From NCBI RefSeq assembly GCF_003268025.1, contig NZ_QLUW01000001.1:1364001-1428000 (forward strand): DNA of 64,000 nt, written 5' to 3'. The notes beneath the pieces were generated by a model that had not been told where the DNA came from, did no database searches, and was given only the letters and a program-made list of their open reading frames with translations. Of the stretch, positions 26,969-35,123 are shown piece after piece. Origin of the DNA: Paenibacillus montanisoli (GTDB lineage: Bacteria > Bacillota > Bacilli > Paenibacillales > Paenibacillaceae). The position numbers were made by a program, and so were the translations under genes. Numbering within the stretch: position 1 is the stretch's first letter; the number at the start of each line of letters is the position of its first letter.

Positions 26969-28003
26969 ATGAAACCGAACTATATAACAGCAGGCTATGT
27001 AGGAGACTCTTGGCTTCCGAAGGTAAGAGAAGAAGATGCGCTGAAGCTCACTCACTTGAACGTGGCGTTCGGCCATGTCGTCGATGACGGGATCAGCATC
27101 CGTCACCTGAAGCACCTCGAAAGTTTGAATACGCTAAAACGATACAATCCCGATTTAGTCGTATTGCTGTCCGTTGGAGGATGGAGCGCGGGCGGGTTCT
27201 CCGAGGCTGCATCCACTGCGGAAGGCCGCAAACGGATGGCGGTGACGGCAATTGAGATTTTGCGCCGATACCCGATTGACGGCATCGACTTGGATTGGGA
27301 ATATCCTTGCTATGGCGTAGCCGGGATTGCTTCAAGTCCGAACGATAAAACGAATTTCACGCTGCTGCTTCAGGAGCTCCGGGAAGCGTTCGACCGCTTA
27401 GGCGAGGAAACGGGGCGTCATTATTTGCTCACGATAGCTGCCGGCGCGGACCAGTACTACATCGATGGAACAGAAATGGATCAGGTTCAGCGTTATTTGG
27501 ACTTCATTCAATTGATGACGTACGATATGCGCGGGGGCTTCCAAACCTTGACCGGCCATCATACGAATTTGCATGCTTCGACCGGCGATCTGTTCCGCAT
27601 CAGCGTGGACGCCTCGGTCCGCATGTTTGTGAACGCCGGCGTACCGAAGGAGAAGCTCGTCATTGGAGCAGCTTTCTATTCCCGGATGTGGAAGAGCGTG
27701 CCGAATGTCAATAACGGCTTGCATCAAATGACCGGTACGTCTGGCGGGTACGGACCGGAATTCACCAAGCTGGCGGAGGCGTATATCGACAAGAACGGCT
27801 TTACGCGCTATTGGGACGATGAAGCCAAGGCGCCTTTTCTGTTCAACGGCGAAAGCTTCATAACTTATGAGGACGAAGAGTCGCTCCGGCATAAAGCGGA
27901 ATTTGTACAGCGTGAAGGCCTTGCGGGAATCATGTTCTGGGAATATAAATGCGATACGACCTATCGATTGTTGGATGCGATGCACCGCGGACTTCATAAA
28001 TAA
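26969..28003 (+). CDS. GH18 chitinase-like glycosidase, apparently intracellular
   Basis: A 344-residue single-domain family 18 glycoside hydrolase. It has the SxGG strand (LLSVGGWSAGGF), the catalytic DGIDLDWEYP motif (acid/base Glu near residue 112) and the QLMTYDMRGGF strand, with the C-terminal IMFWEYKCD. GH18 enzymes cleave beta-1,4 GlcNAc linkages by substrate-assisted catalysis (chitinases, endo-beta-N-acetylglucosaminidases). No signal peptide is present. ATG 26954 is upstream in frame, but GGAGG at 26956-26960 favours ATG 26969. Last gene of the operon; likely processes imported GlcNAc-containing oligosaccharides. Confidence 0.92.
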   Translation: MKPNYITAGYVGDSWLPKVREEDALKLTHLNVAFGHVVDDGISIRHLKHLESLNTLKRYNPDLVVLLSVGGWSAGGFSEAASTAEGRKRMAVTAIEILRRYPIDGIDLDWEYPCYGVAGIASSPNDKTNFTLLLQELREAFDRLGEETGRHYLLTIAAGADQYYIDGTEMDQVQRYLDFIQLMTYDMRGGFQTLTGHHTNLHASTGDLFRISVDASVRMFVNAGVPKEKLVIGAAFYSRMWKSVPNVNNGLHQMTGTSGGYGPEFTKLAEAYIDKNGFTRYWDDEAKAPFLFNGESFITYEDEESLRHKAEFVQREGLAGIMFWEYKCDTTYRLLDAMHRGLHK

Positions 28004-28019
28004 AAAAATGCAAAAGTAG

Positions 28020-28049
28020 TTGACTTAAGCGCAGTTGTCATGGTATATT
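28020..28049 (+). promoter_or_regulatory. sigma-A promoter of second tRNA-Leu
   Basis: TTGACT (28020-28025), 18-bp spacer, TATATT (28044-28049), 40 bp before the tRNA. Confidence 0.75.
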
Positions 28050-28079
28050 AATTCTCGCCGCTTCACTTCGGAGAGGCAA

Positions 28080-28175
28080 CTGCCAGATGCGGTCGTGGCG
28101 GAATTGGCAGACGCGCTAGATTCAGGTTCTAGTGGTGTAACAGCCGTGGAGGTTCGAGTCCTCTCGACCGCACCA
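28080..28175 (+). repeat. 96-bp direct repeat, right copy
   Basis: Identical to 7694-7789, same orientation. Flanks outside these limits differ, although both copies have a TTGACTT-type promoter and a CTTCGA/CCTCGA-type terminator. Confidence 0.95.
28089..28175 (+). tRNA. tRNA-Leu(CAG), second identical copy
   Basis: 87 nt, identical at every base to the 7703-7789 tRNA, with encoded CCA and anticodon CAG. It has an independent promoter and terminator. Confidence 0.97.
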
Positions 28176-28188
28176 ATCATACAAGCGA

Positions 28189-28225
28189 AACCCCTCGAAG
28201 AAATTCGAGGGGTTATTTTTATTTT
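28189..28225 (+). terminator. terminator of second tRNA-Leu
   Basis: Perfect 11-bp stem AACCCCTCGAA/TTCGAGGGGTT followed by a T-rich tail. Confidence 0.9.
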
Positions 28226-28321
28226 CATAGAATGGCATGTCCCGTTAAGAAGTACATAATTTTTCCTTTATTCACAAACAATGAGTACGTATGGATTGAT
28301 GTGATGAAGGAGAATGGATTG

Positions 28322-29140
28322 ATGATGCAGCATAAGTGGAAAGTCGCTGGTTTGGCATGCAGTCTTATGGCTGCCATCCTGTTTTCTACACAGGGAGGAC
28401 CGGCAGCGGCCTCGTCGAAGGGTCAAGAAATACAGGGGCATCGCCAGGTGGCGATCGTTATTGACGATTTCGGCAACGGAATGACGGGAACTCCGGAGAT
28501 GATGGAGCTGCCTGTCCGCTTTACGGTGGCGGTGATGCCGTTCATGCCGACGACCAAGCAAGATGCCGAGCTGGCATTCAAGCGCGGGGACGACGTAATC
28601 GTTCATATGCCGATGGAGCCCGTGAAAGGAAAGCCGGAGTGGCTTGGCCCTGGCGCCATTACAACAAGCATGAGCGATGATGAAATCCGCAAACGGGTGG
28701 AGGCCGCGATTGCGGATGTGCCTCATGCCGTCGGCATGAACAATCATATGGGGTCCAAGGCGACATCGGACGAGCGTGTCATGCGGGCTGTGCTGTCGGT
28801 CGTTAAGGAGCATGGTATGTTCTTCCTGGACAGCCGGACGTCGTATAGGACTGTTCTCCCGAAGGTGACGAAGGAGCTGGGGGTACCGCTGCTCTCGAAT
28901 CAAGTCTTCCTGGATGACGTCTATACGACGAAACACATCTCCAAACAAGTTGGCGTGATGCGAAAATATTTAGAGGATAACGATAGCTGTGTCATCATCG
29001 GCCACGTCGGACCGCCAGGCAAGCTGACAGCCGCGGTACTAAAGGATGCGATCCCGCGGCTGCAGGCTACGACCAGCTTTGTAAAGCTTTCGGAAATGGT
29101 GCTGCCATCAGCGGAAAAGGATATAATTCCGCACCCCTGA
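28322..29140 (+). CDS. divergent polysaccharide deacetylase (YibQ-like)
   Basis: A 272-residue exported protein of the divergent polysaccharide deacetylase family. A signal peptide (AAILFSTQGGPAAASS) is followed by AIVIDDFGNGMTGTPEM, HMPMEP, VGMNNHMGSKAT and FFLDSRTS, the family's NodB-related metal and active-site motifs. Its substrate is not established. The frame runs back to 28232, but AAGGAG at 28307-28312 supports ATG 28322. It is convergent with, and overlaps by 33 bp, the amidase gene. Both products act on the cell envelope. Confidence 0.88.
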   Translation: MMQHKWKVAGLACSLMAAILFSTQGGPAAASSKGQEIQGHRQVAIVIDDFGNGMTGTPEMMELPVRFTVAVMPFMPTTKQDAELAFKRGDDVIVHMPMEPVKGKPEWLGPGAITTSMSDDEIRKRVEAAIADVPHAVGMNNHMGSKATSDERVMRAVLSVVKEHGMFFLDSRTSYRTVLPKVTKELGVPLLSNQVFLDDVYTTKHISKQVGVMRKYLEDNDSCVIIGHVGPPGKLTAAVLKDAIPRLQATTSFVKLSEMVLPSAEKDIIPHP

Positions 29141-29866
29141 TGAAATCGCTTCGGCCAGCTGAAGCTGTTGCCGAGGATCCGTCAGCATTTGGCGGTCGCC
29201 TTCGTGACTGATAAAGCCCATTTCCACGATAACGGCAGGCTGCTTCACCACCTTGAGCAAATAGAACGGAGCACCGACACGAGGGAGATAGCGCGTATTA
29301 TGCTTGCGGTTTAATGCATCTTGGATGCAAAAGGCGAGCAAGGCGCTTTCTCCCTCGTTTTGATGAAGCACGAGCGGACCATGCTCGGTTCGGTCGGGAG
29401 CCCAGTTGACGTGGATGCTGACCAGAATCTTAGTCTGGATCTCCTTCGTCAGCTGGCTCCGCTGCGATAAGTCGCGGCGATGGCGAGAGCCGGCCGGGTT
29501 CCAGCGGTTATCGTCGCTTAGCGCGTAATCGCCGTCTCGATTCAGGATGACGCGGATGCCGCTGGCGCTCAGAAGCAAATAGAGCTTTTTGGCTACGGCT
29601 AAATTAATATCCTTCTCCAGTACATCCTCATGATGCGCTCCTCCGTCAATGCCGCCGTGTCCGACGTCAATCAGCACTTCAGCGGATGGGAGCGCGCGCT
29701 GGTAGTCCGGCGGCAGTTTGGCTTGCGTATCGGCGTCTGCAGGCGTATCGAGCGGATAGGCGGCCAATGACGGTTCGATCGGAAGCATGTACGCAAAAAT
29801 TGCGATTAAACAAAAGAAAAGAAACGACCGGCTCAGCGTTCGTTTCGCGAAGCAAGGATAAAGCAT
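29108..29866 (-). CDS. N-acetylmuramoyl-L-alanine amidase, Amidase_3 type
   Basis: A 252-residue zinc amidase cleaving the MurNAc-L-Ala bond of peptidoglycan. It has a hydrophobic N-terminal anchor or signal and the catalytic motifs VLIDVGHGGIDGGA, EKDIN, SIHVNW and VIVEMGF (zinc ligands His, Glu, His; catalytic Glu). Size and motifs resemble CwlD, the enzyme making muramic lactam in spore cortex, but that role is not proven. The ATG at 29866 follows GGAGG with 10-bp spacing; the frame extends 18 codons further without a better start. The convergent overlap with the deacetylase is 33 bp. Confidence 0.9.
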   Translation of the reverse strand: MLYPCFAKRTLSRSFLFFCLIAIFAYMLPIEPSLAAYPLDTPADADTQAKLPPDYQRALPSAEVLIDVGHGGIDGGAHHEDVLEKDINLAVAKKLYLLLSASGIRVILNRDGDYALSDDNRWNPAGSRHRRDLSQRSQLTKEIQTKILVSIHVNWAPDRTEHGPLVLHQNEGESALLAFCIQDALNRKHNTRYLPRVGAPFYLLKVVKQPAVIVEMGFISHEGDRQMLTDPRQQLQLAEAISSGVRNYILFR

Positions 29867-29997
29867 GTTGGACCATACCTCCAATTCCAAATTGGCTAAC
29901 GTTAGCGTGGCACAGTCCAAGGAAACTCATTCATGTTTGAAAGAAATGAATCGCGGAGACACTGTAGATATCAGGAGAACATAAGGAGATGACGGAC

Positions 29998-30198
29998 ATG
30001 GCAGTTGAGAAACCGGAAGATTACATTAAGTTCATGACGGGCAAAATGATCGAAATCATCGAAAGGCCTCAAGCGGAGCGCAAAGAAAACCGCAAAAAAG
30101 CCAAAGCAGCGAAGGAGCCATGGCTGACGCGCTGGTTTGGCATGGGCGGATTAGGAATTATGCAGCTTATGCGGTCAAGACCTCGCGGTGACAGCTAA
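29998..30198 (+). CDS. yqzE: YqzE family protein
   Basis: A 66-residue basic protein, MAVEKPEDYIKFMTGKMIE, with a charged middle (RKENRKKAKAAKE), then PWLTRWFGMGGLGIMQLM, a weakly hydrophobic tail. Length and layout match YqzE, a small protein encoded after the comG operon in B. subtilis, near yqhG and yqhH as here. An ATG at 29989 abuts the ribosome site AAGGAG (29983-29988), so ATG 29998 is preferred. Function unknown. Confidence 0.8.
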   Translation: MAVEKPEDYIKFMTGKMIEIIERPQAERKENRKKAKAAKEPWLTRWFGMGGLGIMQLMRSRPRGDS

Positions 30199-30204
30199 AC
30201 GAAA

Positions 30205-31107
30205 TTAGTTATAAAACCGGCCTTCCTGCTTCAACGTCTCCATTTGGATGTAACGGGCACCTAACGAATCGAAGGCAACGAAAATGCTTTTCTCGTCCCA
30301 GCGGTGATAACCGATAGCCGGAAAAACGAAGAGGACCGTGTCCCGAAACAGCTCTGCAGTGAAGCGGATTTGATTGAAATGGTCGAGCAGCTCCGGAAGC
30401 CGATTGATCTGCTCCTTGGATAATGGCGATTTCGTGAGCCAAGGGAGGCGTTCATACGGATCGAACGCTTTGTTCGCTTTCGCTGCCGAAAGCTTCGAAA
30501 CGACAGATACATTCGACAATCCGGAAATCGGCGCGGCAGCAAGCGCGCTGACCTGTTCATTCCAGAGCCGGTCGGAAATCGGCAGCGCCTCGCCCGTCCA
30601 AGCATCTAAATAATAGGTTTCTCCGCCAGCCGATTTGTATTTCCAAACGGCGAGCACGGGGGAAATGTAGAGCCGCTCCAGATGGAGCGGTTTTTTGATG
30701 GCTTCTGCAAAAGAGGTAAATAAGCCTTGACGAACCATGGAGCTGTAGAGCGTATTCGGATCGAAGGCGGGATGGGAGCCTGCACCGTATTCCCCGAGCA
30801 TATAGCCGCCTTCGGCCGTAGCATGGACGATCATGTAGCCGACAGGCTGACGCTCCAGCCGGAACGTAACCAGCCAGCTGTGCGTTCCGGGACCAAGCGG
30901 TACGATCGAAGCGGTTGCTTTCTTCCAGGATTTAAACTGCGGCTGTGCCGACAGCGTCTCTGCCCAAGCTTCTACCTGCTTTTCAAGCTTGGACGCATGC
31001 TCCTTCGGTGCAAGCGAATAGGTGACTGCTGCGGCTGAAACGGCATTTGTATGTGCCAAGAGAAATGTGGCGATGACAAAGGCAAAAAGCGATATCCATC
31101 TGCGCAT
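30205..31107 (-). CDS. putative secreted protein of unknown function
   Basis: A 300-residue protein with a signal peptide (MRRWISLFAFVIATFLLAHTNAVSAAA). It contains a two-strand motif for a wall or extracellular domain (HSWLVTFRLERQPVGYMIVH, LAVWKYKSAGGETYYLDAWTGE) that resembles PepSY-like protease-inhibitor units; this is a guess. Start choice: ATG 31107 follows AGGTGAT and opens the signal peptide; the frame continues 91 codons upstream without signal character. It is convergent with yqzE, with 6 bp between the stops. Confidence 0.7.
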   Translation of the reverse strand: MRRWISLFAFVIATFLLAHTNAVSAAAVTYSLAPKEHASKLEKQVEAWAETLSAQPQFKSWKKATASIVPLGPGTHSWLVTFRLERQPVGYMIVHATAEGGYMLGEYGAGSHPAFDPNTLYSSMVRQGLFTSFAEAIKKPLHLERLYISPVLAVWKYKSAGGETYYLDAWTGEALPISDRLWNEQVSALAAAPISGLSNVSVVSKLSAAKANKAFDPYERLPWLTKSPLSKEQINRLPELLDHFNQIRFTAELFRDTVLFVFPAIGYHRWDEKSIFVAFDSLGARYIQMETLKQEGRFYN

Positions 31108-31249
31108 TTCTGCATCACCTGCTGCTTTCTGTAGATTTTCTGCTTCCGCTCCGTCATTGTACCTTAACCGGAGTCGAAAAGGATGTAGGAACGTGTCACG
31201 CGGAAAGGACAAGCCCCGTTCTATTTTTGACGGAATAACGGAGATTCTG

Positions 31250-32188
31250 TTAGCCGATGCCCTGCAAATAGAAGATACCGCAATTAATGGCGGAAGCTGT
31301 GACCCGAGGCTCATATTGCCAACGAATCTCTTCTTGCCTGCGCTCGAACTGCTCCGCAATGAGCGGCTTGTTCTCATCATCGGCTGATTCCAGAAGAGGC
31401 TCGTAATAATGCCCTATGGTGGCGAGCTCCTCATTTAGCCGCTCGGCAGCGGCTTGCGCCCAGGAATAATCATAGGTACGCAGCTTCCGTTCGAGCGTTT
31501 GTTCGGCAATCGCTGCGGCTTTGTTTAAAGTGAGCGCGTTCTTGGCCGTGTGCACGTTAGGCGGCAGCTTCGGCGTCATCCGGTGCTGGAGCAGACGGTT
31601 GTGGAATTGCTCGACGCATTGGCCTGTCGCGAGCGAGACGCCGAACGAATGAATCTCTTCCCGTTTCATGTCGCAAGCAAACTCCACCTTCAAGTTAACC
31701 CCAAGCCATGCGCTGTACGCGGTCGAGTGAAGCGGGTGGGCGCTTCGCTTATCGGGCTCTTGGAACAAGCACAAATAATTGCCGCCGCTGCGCGCAGATT
31801 CGAACAGCTGGTTCAAACGCCGCGATCCGAAATAGAGATCCTCACGCGGAACGCGGATGTTCGTGTTAAGCGCCGTACCGTTAATATAGCCGAAGGAGCG
31901 GCCAAGCGCAGCATCCGCCGCGCTCACCGGCCCGCCCGCAGGCTTTGTCTCCTCAGCCGCCTGCGTTTGGTCATATTTCTGTTTATCGGTGACGAACAGC
32001 ATCGTCATCGTCTCCGGGTCCGCACCCGTCCGGTCGACGAAGCTCCAATAGTAGGGCCTGTTAGTCAAATCCCGGTCGGCGCGCGGAGACAGCTTCACCT
32101 GAAAATGCGCCGGCGACTTCTCGATAATCTGACAGGCAGTCGTTTCTAAGTAGCGTTGAACGAATTTGTGAATTTGGCGCTCGTTCAT
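31250..32188 (-). CDS. yqhG: YqhG family protein
   Basis: A 312-residue cytoplasmic protein beginning MNERQIHKFVQRYLETTACQ, with the conserved FGVSLATGQCVEQFHNRLL and PPNVHTAKNALTLNKA segments of YqhG. It overlaps the helicase gene by 4 bp (ATGA type), so the two are translationally coupled as in B. subtilis yqhH-yqhG. Biochemical role not known; the conserved pairing suggests a partner of the helicase. Confidence 0.88.
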   Translation of the reverse strand: MNERQIHKFVQRYLETTACQIIEKSPAHFQVKLSPRADRDLTNRPYYWSFVDRTGADPETMTMLFVTDKQKYDQTQAAEETKPAGGPVSAADAALGRSFGYINGTALNTNIRVPREDLYFGSRRLNQLFESARSGGNYLCLFQEPDKRSAHPLHSTAYSAWLGVNLKVEFACDMKREEIHSFGVSLATGQCVEQFHNRLLQHRMTPKLPPNVHTAKNALTLNKAAAIAEQTLERKLRTYDYSWAQAAAERLNEELATIGHYYEPLLESADDENKPLIAEQFERRQEEIRWQYEPRVTASAINCGIFYLQGIG

Positions 32189-34020
32189 GGTCTCACCTCG
32201 ATCGTTTGTCCGACGGCATTCATCACCGAATTAATTGCGCTCATATCGAGAGGCTCTTCCAGCTCGACCTCGTCGCGGATGCGGCTGAGCGAATTGCCTA
32301 GGTCATCGATTTGCATGCGAAGCTGCTCTTGATTGCCGCCGGATTCCAGCATCATCCGGGCAAGCCGCTGCTCAAGCGATTCGTTCTTCGTCTCGAACCG
32401 TTCCAAAATATGATCCAGCTCGCCGATGACAAGCTCGAACAGATTGATTTTCTCATGCAGCAGGTTGACGATATGCTCCTCGATCGTGCCGACCGTGCAC
32501 AGGTTGTAGATGTGTACGTCGTTTGTTTGGCCGAGCCTGTGGACACGGCCGATCCGCTGCTCGACCCGCATCGGATTCCATGGCAGGTCGAAGTTGATCA
32601 TATGGTGGCAGAACTGCAGATTGATCCCTTCGCCGCCCGCCTCGGTTGCAATAAGCACCTGGGCGCGCCCGCGGAACAGGTCCATCATCCAATCCTTTTT
32701 CCCGCGGTTCATGCCGCCGCGGTATGGAACGGCGACCATATTGTGGTTGCGGAAATATTGGAGCAAATATTCCTGCGTCGCCCGGTATTCCGTGAAAATG
32801 ATGACTTTATCGTTCATCCCGCGGACGAGCTCCATCGTTTTCTCCGCTTTCGTGTTGGCCGTTATGCCGCGGATCACCTCGACGAGCTCCCAAATTTTCG
32901 GCCGCAGCGGGGAATCCTCCGTCGTTTTCTTGAACATGTTGACGAGCGTCAGGAACACGGCATCGCGGCTGCTGCAAACTTCACGCTGCAAGGTAACGAG
33001 CGAAAGCAGGCTCGACCAATCGCCTTGGCTTTCGTCGACCCGGTCGCGGACGAATTTGGTGACCGCTTCGTAAAGCGCTTGCTCTTCCGCGGATAGCGAC
33101 AGCGGGATATTCTTTACGATCCGCTTCGTAAACTGAATGCCGCCGTCGCCACGGCGATTGCGTATCATGACGGAGGAGAGCGCTTCTTGAAGCTGATCCT
33201 CGTTCTTTGGCAAACGCTTGTCCACGACGAAGTTGGCGGCGAACTCGCTTTGGCCGCCAAGCTGACCGGGCTTGAGCAGCGTAATAAGGTTATATAGCTC
33301 GTCCAAATCATTCTGTACTGGCGTCGCCGTGAGCAGCAGGCAGTACTTTTTGCGGAGCTGATTGACGAATTGGTAGTTGGTCGTCTTCTTGTTCTTCAGC
33401 TTATGCGCTTCGTCGATGATAAGCATATCGTAGTCTTGGTTTAGCAGCTTCTCGCGGTGCGGGTCTCGCTTGGCCGTATCCATCGAAGCGACTACAACGT
33501 CGCAAGCCCAGGAGTGTTCCTTCTTCTGCGCGACGGCAGAGATCCCGAACTTGCCGTTCAACTCGCGTACCCACTGCAGAACAAGCGAGGCCGGGACAAG
33601 TATAAGCGCCCGCTTTACGAGGCCTCGAACCATATATTCTTTGAGAACAAGTCCGGCTTCGATCGTTTTGCCGAGACCGACCTCGTCCGCAAGGATGGCG
33701 CGTCCGCTCATCTCATGCAGCACCCTGCGTGCCGTGCTGATCTGATGAGGCATCGGTTCGAAGGAGGGCAGGCTCCGCAGACATTGCAAATCATCGAAGC
33801 TCTCGACCAGCTTCGACTGCTCGGCTTCAATCGCCAATTGGTACATCGTCCAGTCATCCCATGGACCGTTGCGGTCGACGCGATCCTGCAGCTGATGAAG
33901 CCAGGTGCGGTCAAATTGCAAATCTACGCTTGGGTGAAGCTTGCGCTTCGCGTTAGCGCCCGGGCTCGGTGCGGGGCTTGCAAGATGTTCTTCTTTTGCG
34001 GATTCATAGTTTGATTGCAT
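32185..34020 (-). CDS. yqhH: SNF2-family DEAD/DEAH helicase, YqhH
   Basis: A 611-residue SNF2-type ATPase. Motif I is ILADEVGLGKTIEAG, Ia VLVPASLVLQW, II IIDEAHKLKN (DEAH), III LLLTATPVQN, then the C-terminal RecA lobe with VLIATEAGGEGINLQF, FDLPWNPMRVEQRIGRVHRLGQ (motif VI). It is related to RapA/HepA-type translocases; the C-terminal 100 residues are helical. The frame extends 19 codons upstream to 34077. The ATG at 34020 begins the conserved MQSNYESAKEE region and has AAAGGGG upstream at slightly long spacing. Divergent from the kdu operon. Confidence 0.92.
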   Translation of the reverse strand: MQSNYESAKEEHLASPAPSPGANAKRKLHPSVDLQFDRTWLHQLQDRVDRNGPWDDWTMYQLAIEAEQSKLVESFDDLQCLRSLPSFEPMPHQISTARRVLHEMSGRAILADEVGLGKTIEAGLVLKEYMVRGLVKRALILVPASLVLQWVRELNGKFGISAVAQKKEHSWACDVVVASMDTAKRDPHREKLLNQDYDMLIIDEAHKLKNKKTTNYQFVNQLRKKYCLLLTATPVQNDLDELYNLITLLKPGQLGGQSEFAANFVVDKRLPKNEDQLQEALSSVMIRNRRGDGGIQFTKRIVKNIPLSLSAEEQALYEAVTKFVRDRVDESQGDWSSLLSLVTLQREVCSSRDAVFLTLVNMFKKTTEDSPLRPKIWELVEVIRGITANTKAEKTMELVRGMNDKVIIFTEYRATQEYLLQYFRNHNMVAVPYRGGMNRGKKDWMMDLFRGRAQVLIATEAGGEGINLQFCHHMINFDLPWNPMRVEQRIGRVHRLGQTNDVHIYNLCTVGTIEEHIVNLLHEKINLFELVIGELDHILERFETKNESLEQRLARMMLESGGNQEQLRMQIDDLGNSLSRIRDEVELEEPLDMSAINSVMNAVGQTIEVRP

Positions 34021-34174
34021 AGCGGTAAGAAACCCCTTTCTTTGACCGGTTGGAATGCATCGCTTCCGGACTTGCATGGCATGTGGTCATCCTTCGTATG
34101 TACTAGTATGGCCTTGCTCCATGCTTTTCATAAGATTCGGCTGAAAAAGGGCGGCAACCTTTTTATTTTTGCTA

Positions 34175-34240
34175 TTGTCTTCTTCCGGAATTTGCTTTAA
34201 TATGAACCTAAATGAAAGAAAATGAACTTATATGAACATA
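34175..34240 (+). promoter_or_regulatory. kdu promoter with four 10-bp-phased operator repeats
   Basis: Promoter TTGTCT (34175-34180), 17 bp, TAATAT (34198-34203). Starting in the -10, four consecutive decamers at 34201, 34211, 34221 and 34231 each carry (T/A)ATGAA: TATGAACCTA, AATGAAAGAA, AATGAACTTA, TATGAACATA. DeoR-family repressors bind such helically phased direct repeats, and a DeoR gene is second in the operon, so this is probably its operator. Confidence 0.7.
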
Positions 34241-34256
34241 AAAGGAGATCGATGAA

Positions 34257-35090
34257 ATGGAAATCCGTTATGCCTCCCATCCCCGCGAAGTGAAAGGCTA
34301 TGGCACTGAACGTTTACGTGACGAGTTTCTGATTGAACAGCTGTTTGCAGCCGACAAGCTAGTGCTCAGCTATTCGCATGTCGACCGCTTCATTATCGGA
34401 GGCGCGGTACCGGCGACCGTTCCGGTGAAGCTGGAGGCCGATCCGGCTACGATCGGGGCGGCAACGTTTCTGGAGCGCCGCGAGATCGGCGTCATCAACG
34501 TCGGCGGCAGAGGGACCGTCACCGTTGATGGAGACGTGTACGCGATGGATAGCAAGGACTGTCTGTATATCGGCCGCGGTGCCAAGGAAGTTATCTTCGC
34601 GAGCGAGCTTGCGGATCAGCCGGCTAAATTTTATTTGAACTCGGCTCCGGCGCACCAGACGTATCCGACCCTAAAGGCTGCAATCAGCGAAGCATCCCCC
34701 GTGCATTTGGGAAGCCGGGAAAATTCCAATGAACGTACGATCTACCGATATATCCACACGGGCGGCATTCAAAGCTGCCAGCTGGTTATGGGCATGACGC
34801 TGCTGAAGACCGGCAGCATGTGGAATACGATGCCTTGCCATACGCATAACCGCCGCTCGGAGGTTTACTTCTACTTCGATATGCCGGATAACGGCGTTGT
34901 CTTTCATCTCATGGGCGAGCCGTCGGAAACGCGTCATGTTGTCGTGCGCAACGAGCAGGCCGTTATCTCGCCAAGCTGGTCGATTCACAGCGGCGTCGGC
35001 ACGAGCAGCTATACGTTCATTTGGGGAATGGCCGGAGAGAACCAAACCTTCGAGGATATGGATGCGGTCGCAATGAGCGACCTTAAATAG
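34257..35090 (+). CDS. kduI: 5-dehydro-4-deoxy-D-glucuronate isomerase
   Basis: A 277-residue cupin-type zinc isomerase converting 5-keto-4-deoxyuronate (from pectin or glycosaminoglycan breakdown) to 3-deoxy-D-glycero-2,5-hexodiulosonate. It begins MEIRYASHPREVKGYGTERL and has the metal-site motif MPCHTHNRRSEVYFYFD and SWSIHSGVGTSSYTFIWGMAGEN, all characteristic. Normal length. AAAGGAGAT precedes the ATG. First gene of the kduI-deoR-kduD operon; the operator repeats lie in its leader. Confidence 0.96.
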   Translation: MEIRYASHPREVKGYGTERLRDEFLIEQLFAADKLVLSYSHVDRFIIGGAVPATVPVKLEADPATIGAATFLERREIGVINVGGRGTVTVDGDVYAMDSKDCLYIGRGAKEVIFASELADQPAKFYLNSAPAHQTYPTLKAAISEASPVHLGSRENSNERTIYRYIHTGGIQSCQLVMGMTLLKTGSMWNTMPCHTHNRRSEVYFYFDMPDNGVVFHLMGEPSETRHVVVRNEQAVISPSWSIHSGVGTSSYTFIWGMAGENQTFEDMDAVAMSDLK

Positions 35091-35123
35091 AATGTTGAGT
35101 ATGCAAGAAAGCGGCGGTTACCG

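Noticed and set aside
7694..28175. Integrative element with tRNA attachment sites
   Set aside because: No integrase, excisionase or conjugation gene lies between the repeats, and both tRNA copies have their own promoter and terminator; reported only as a direct repeat.
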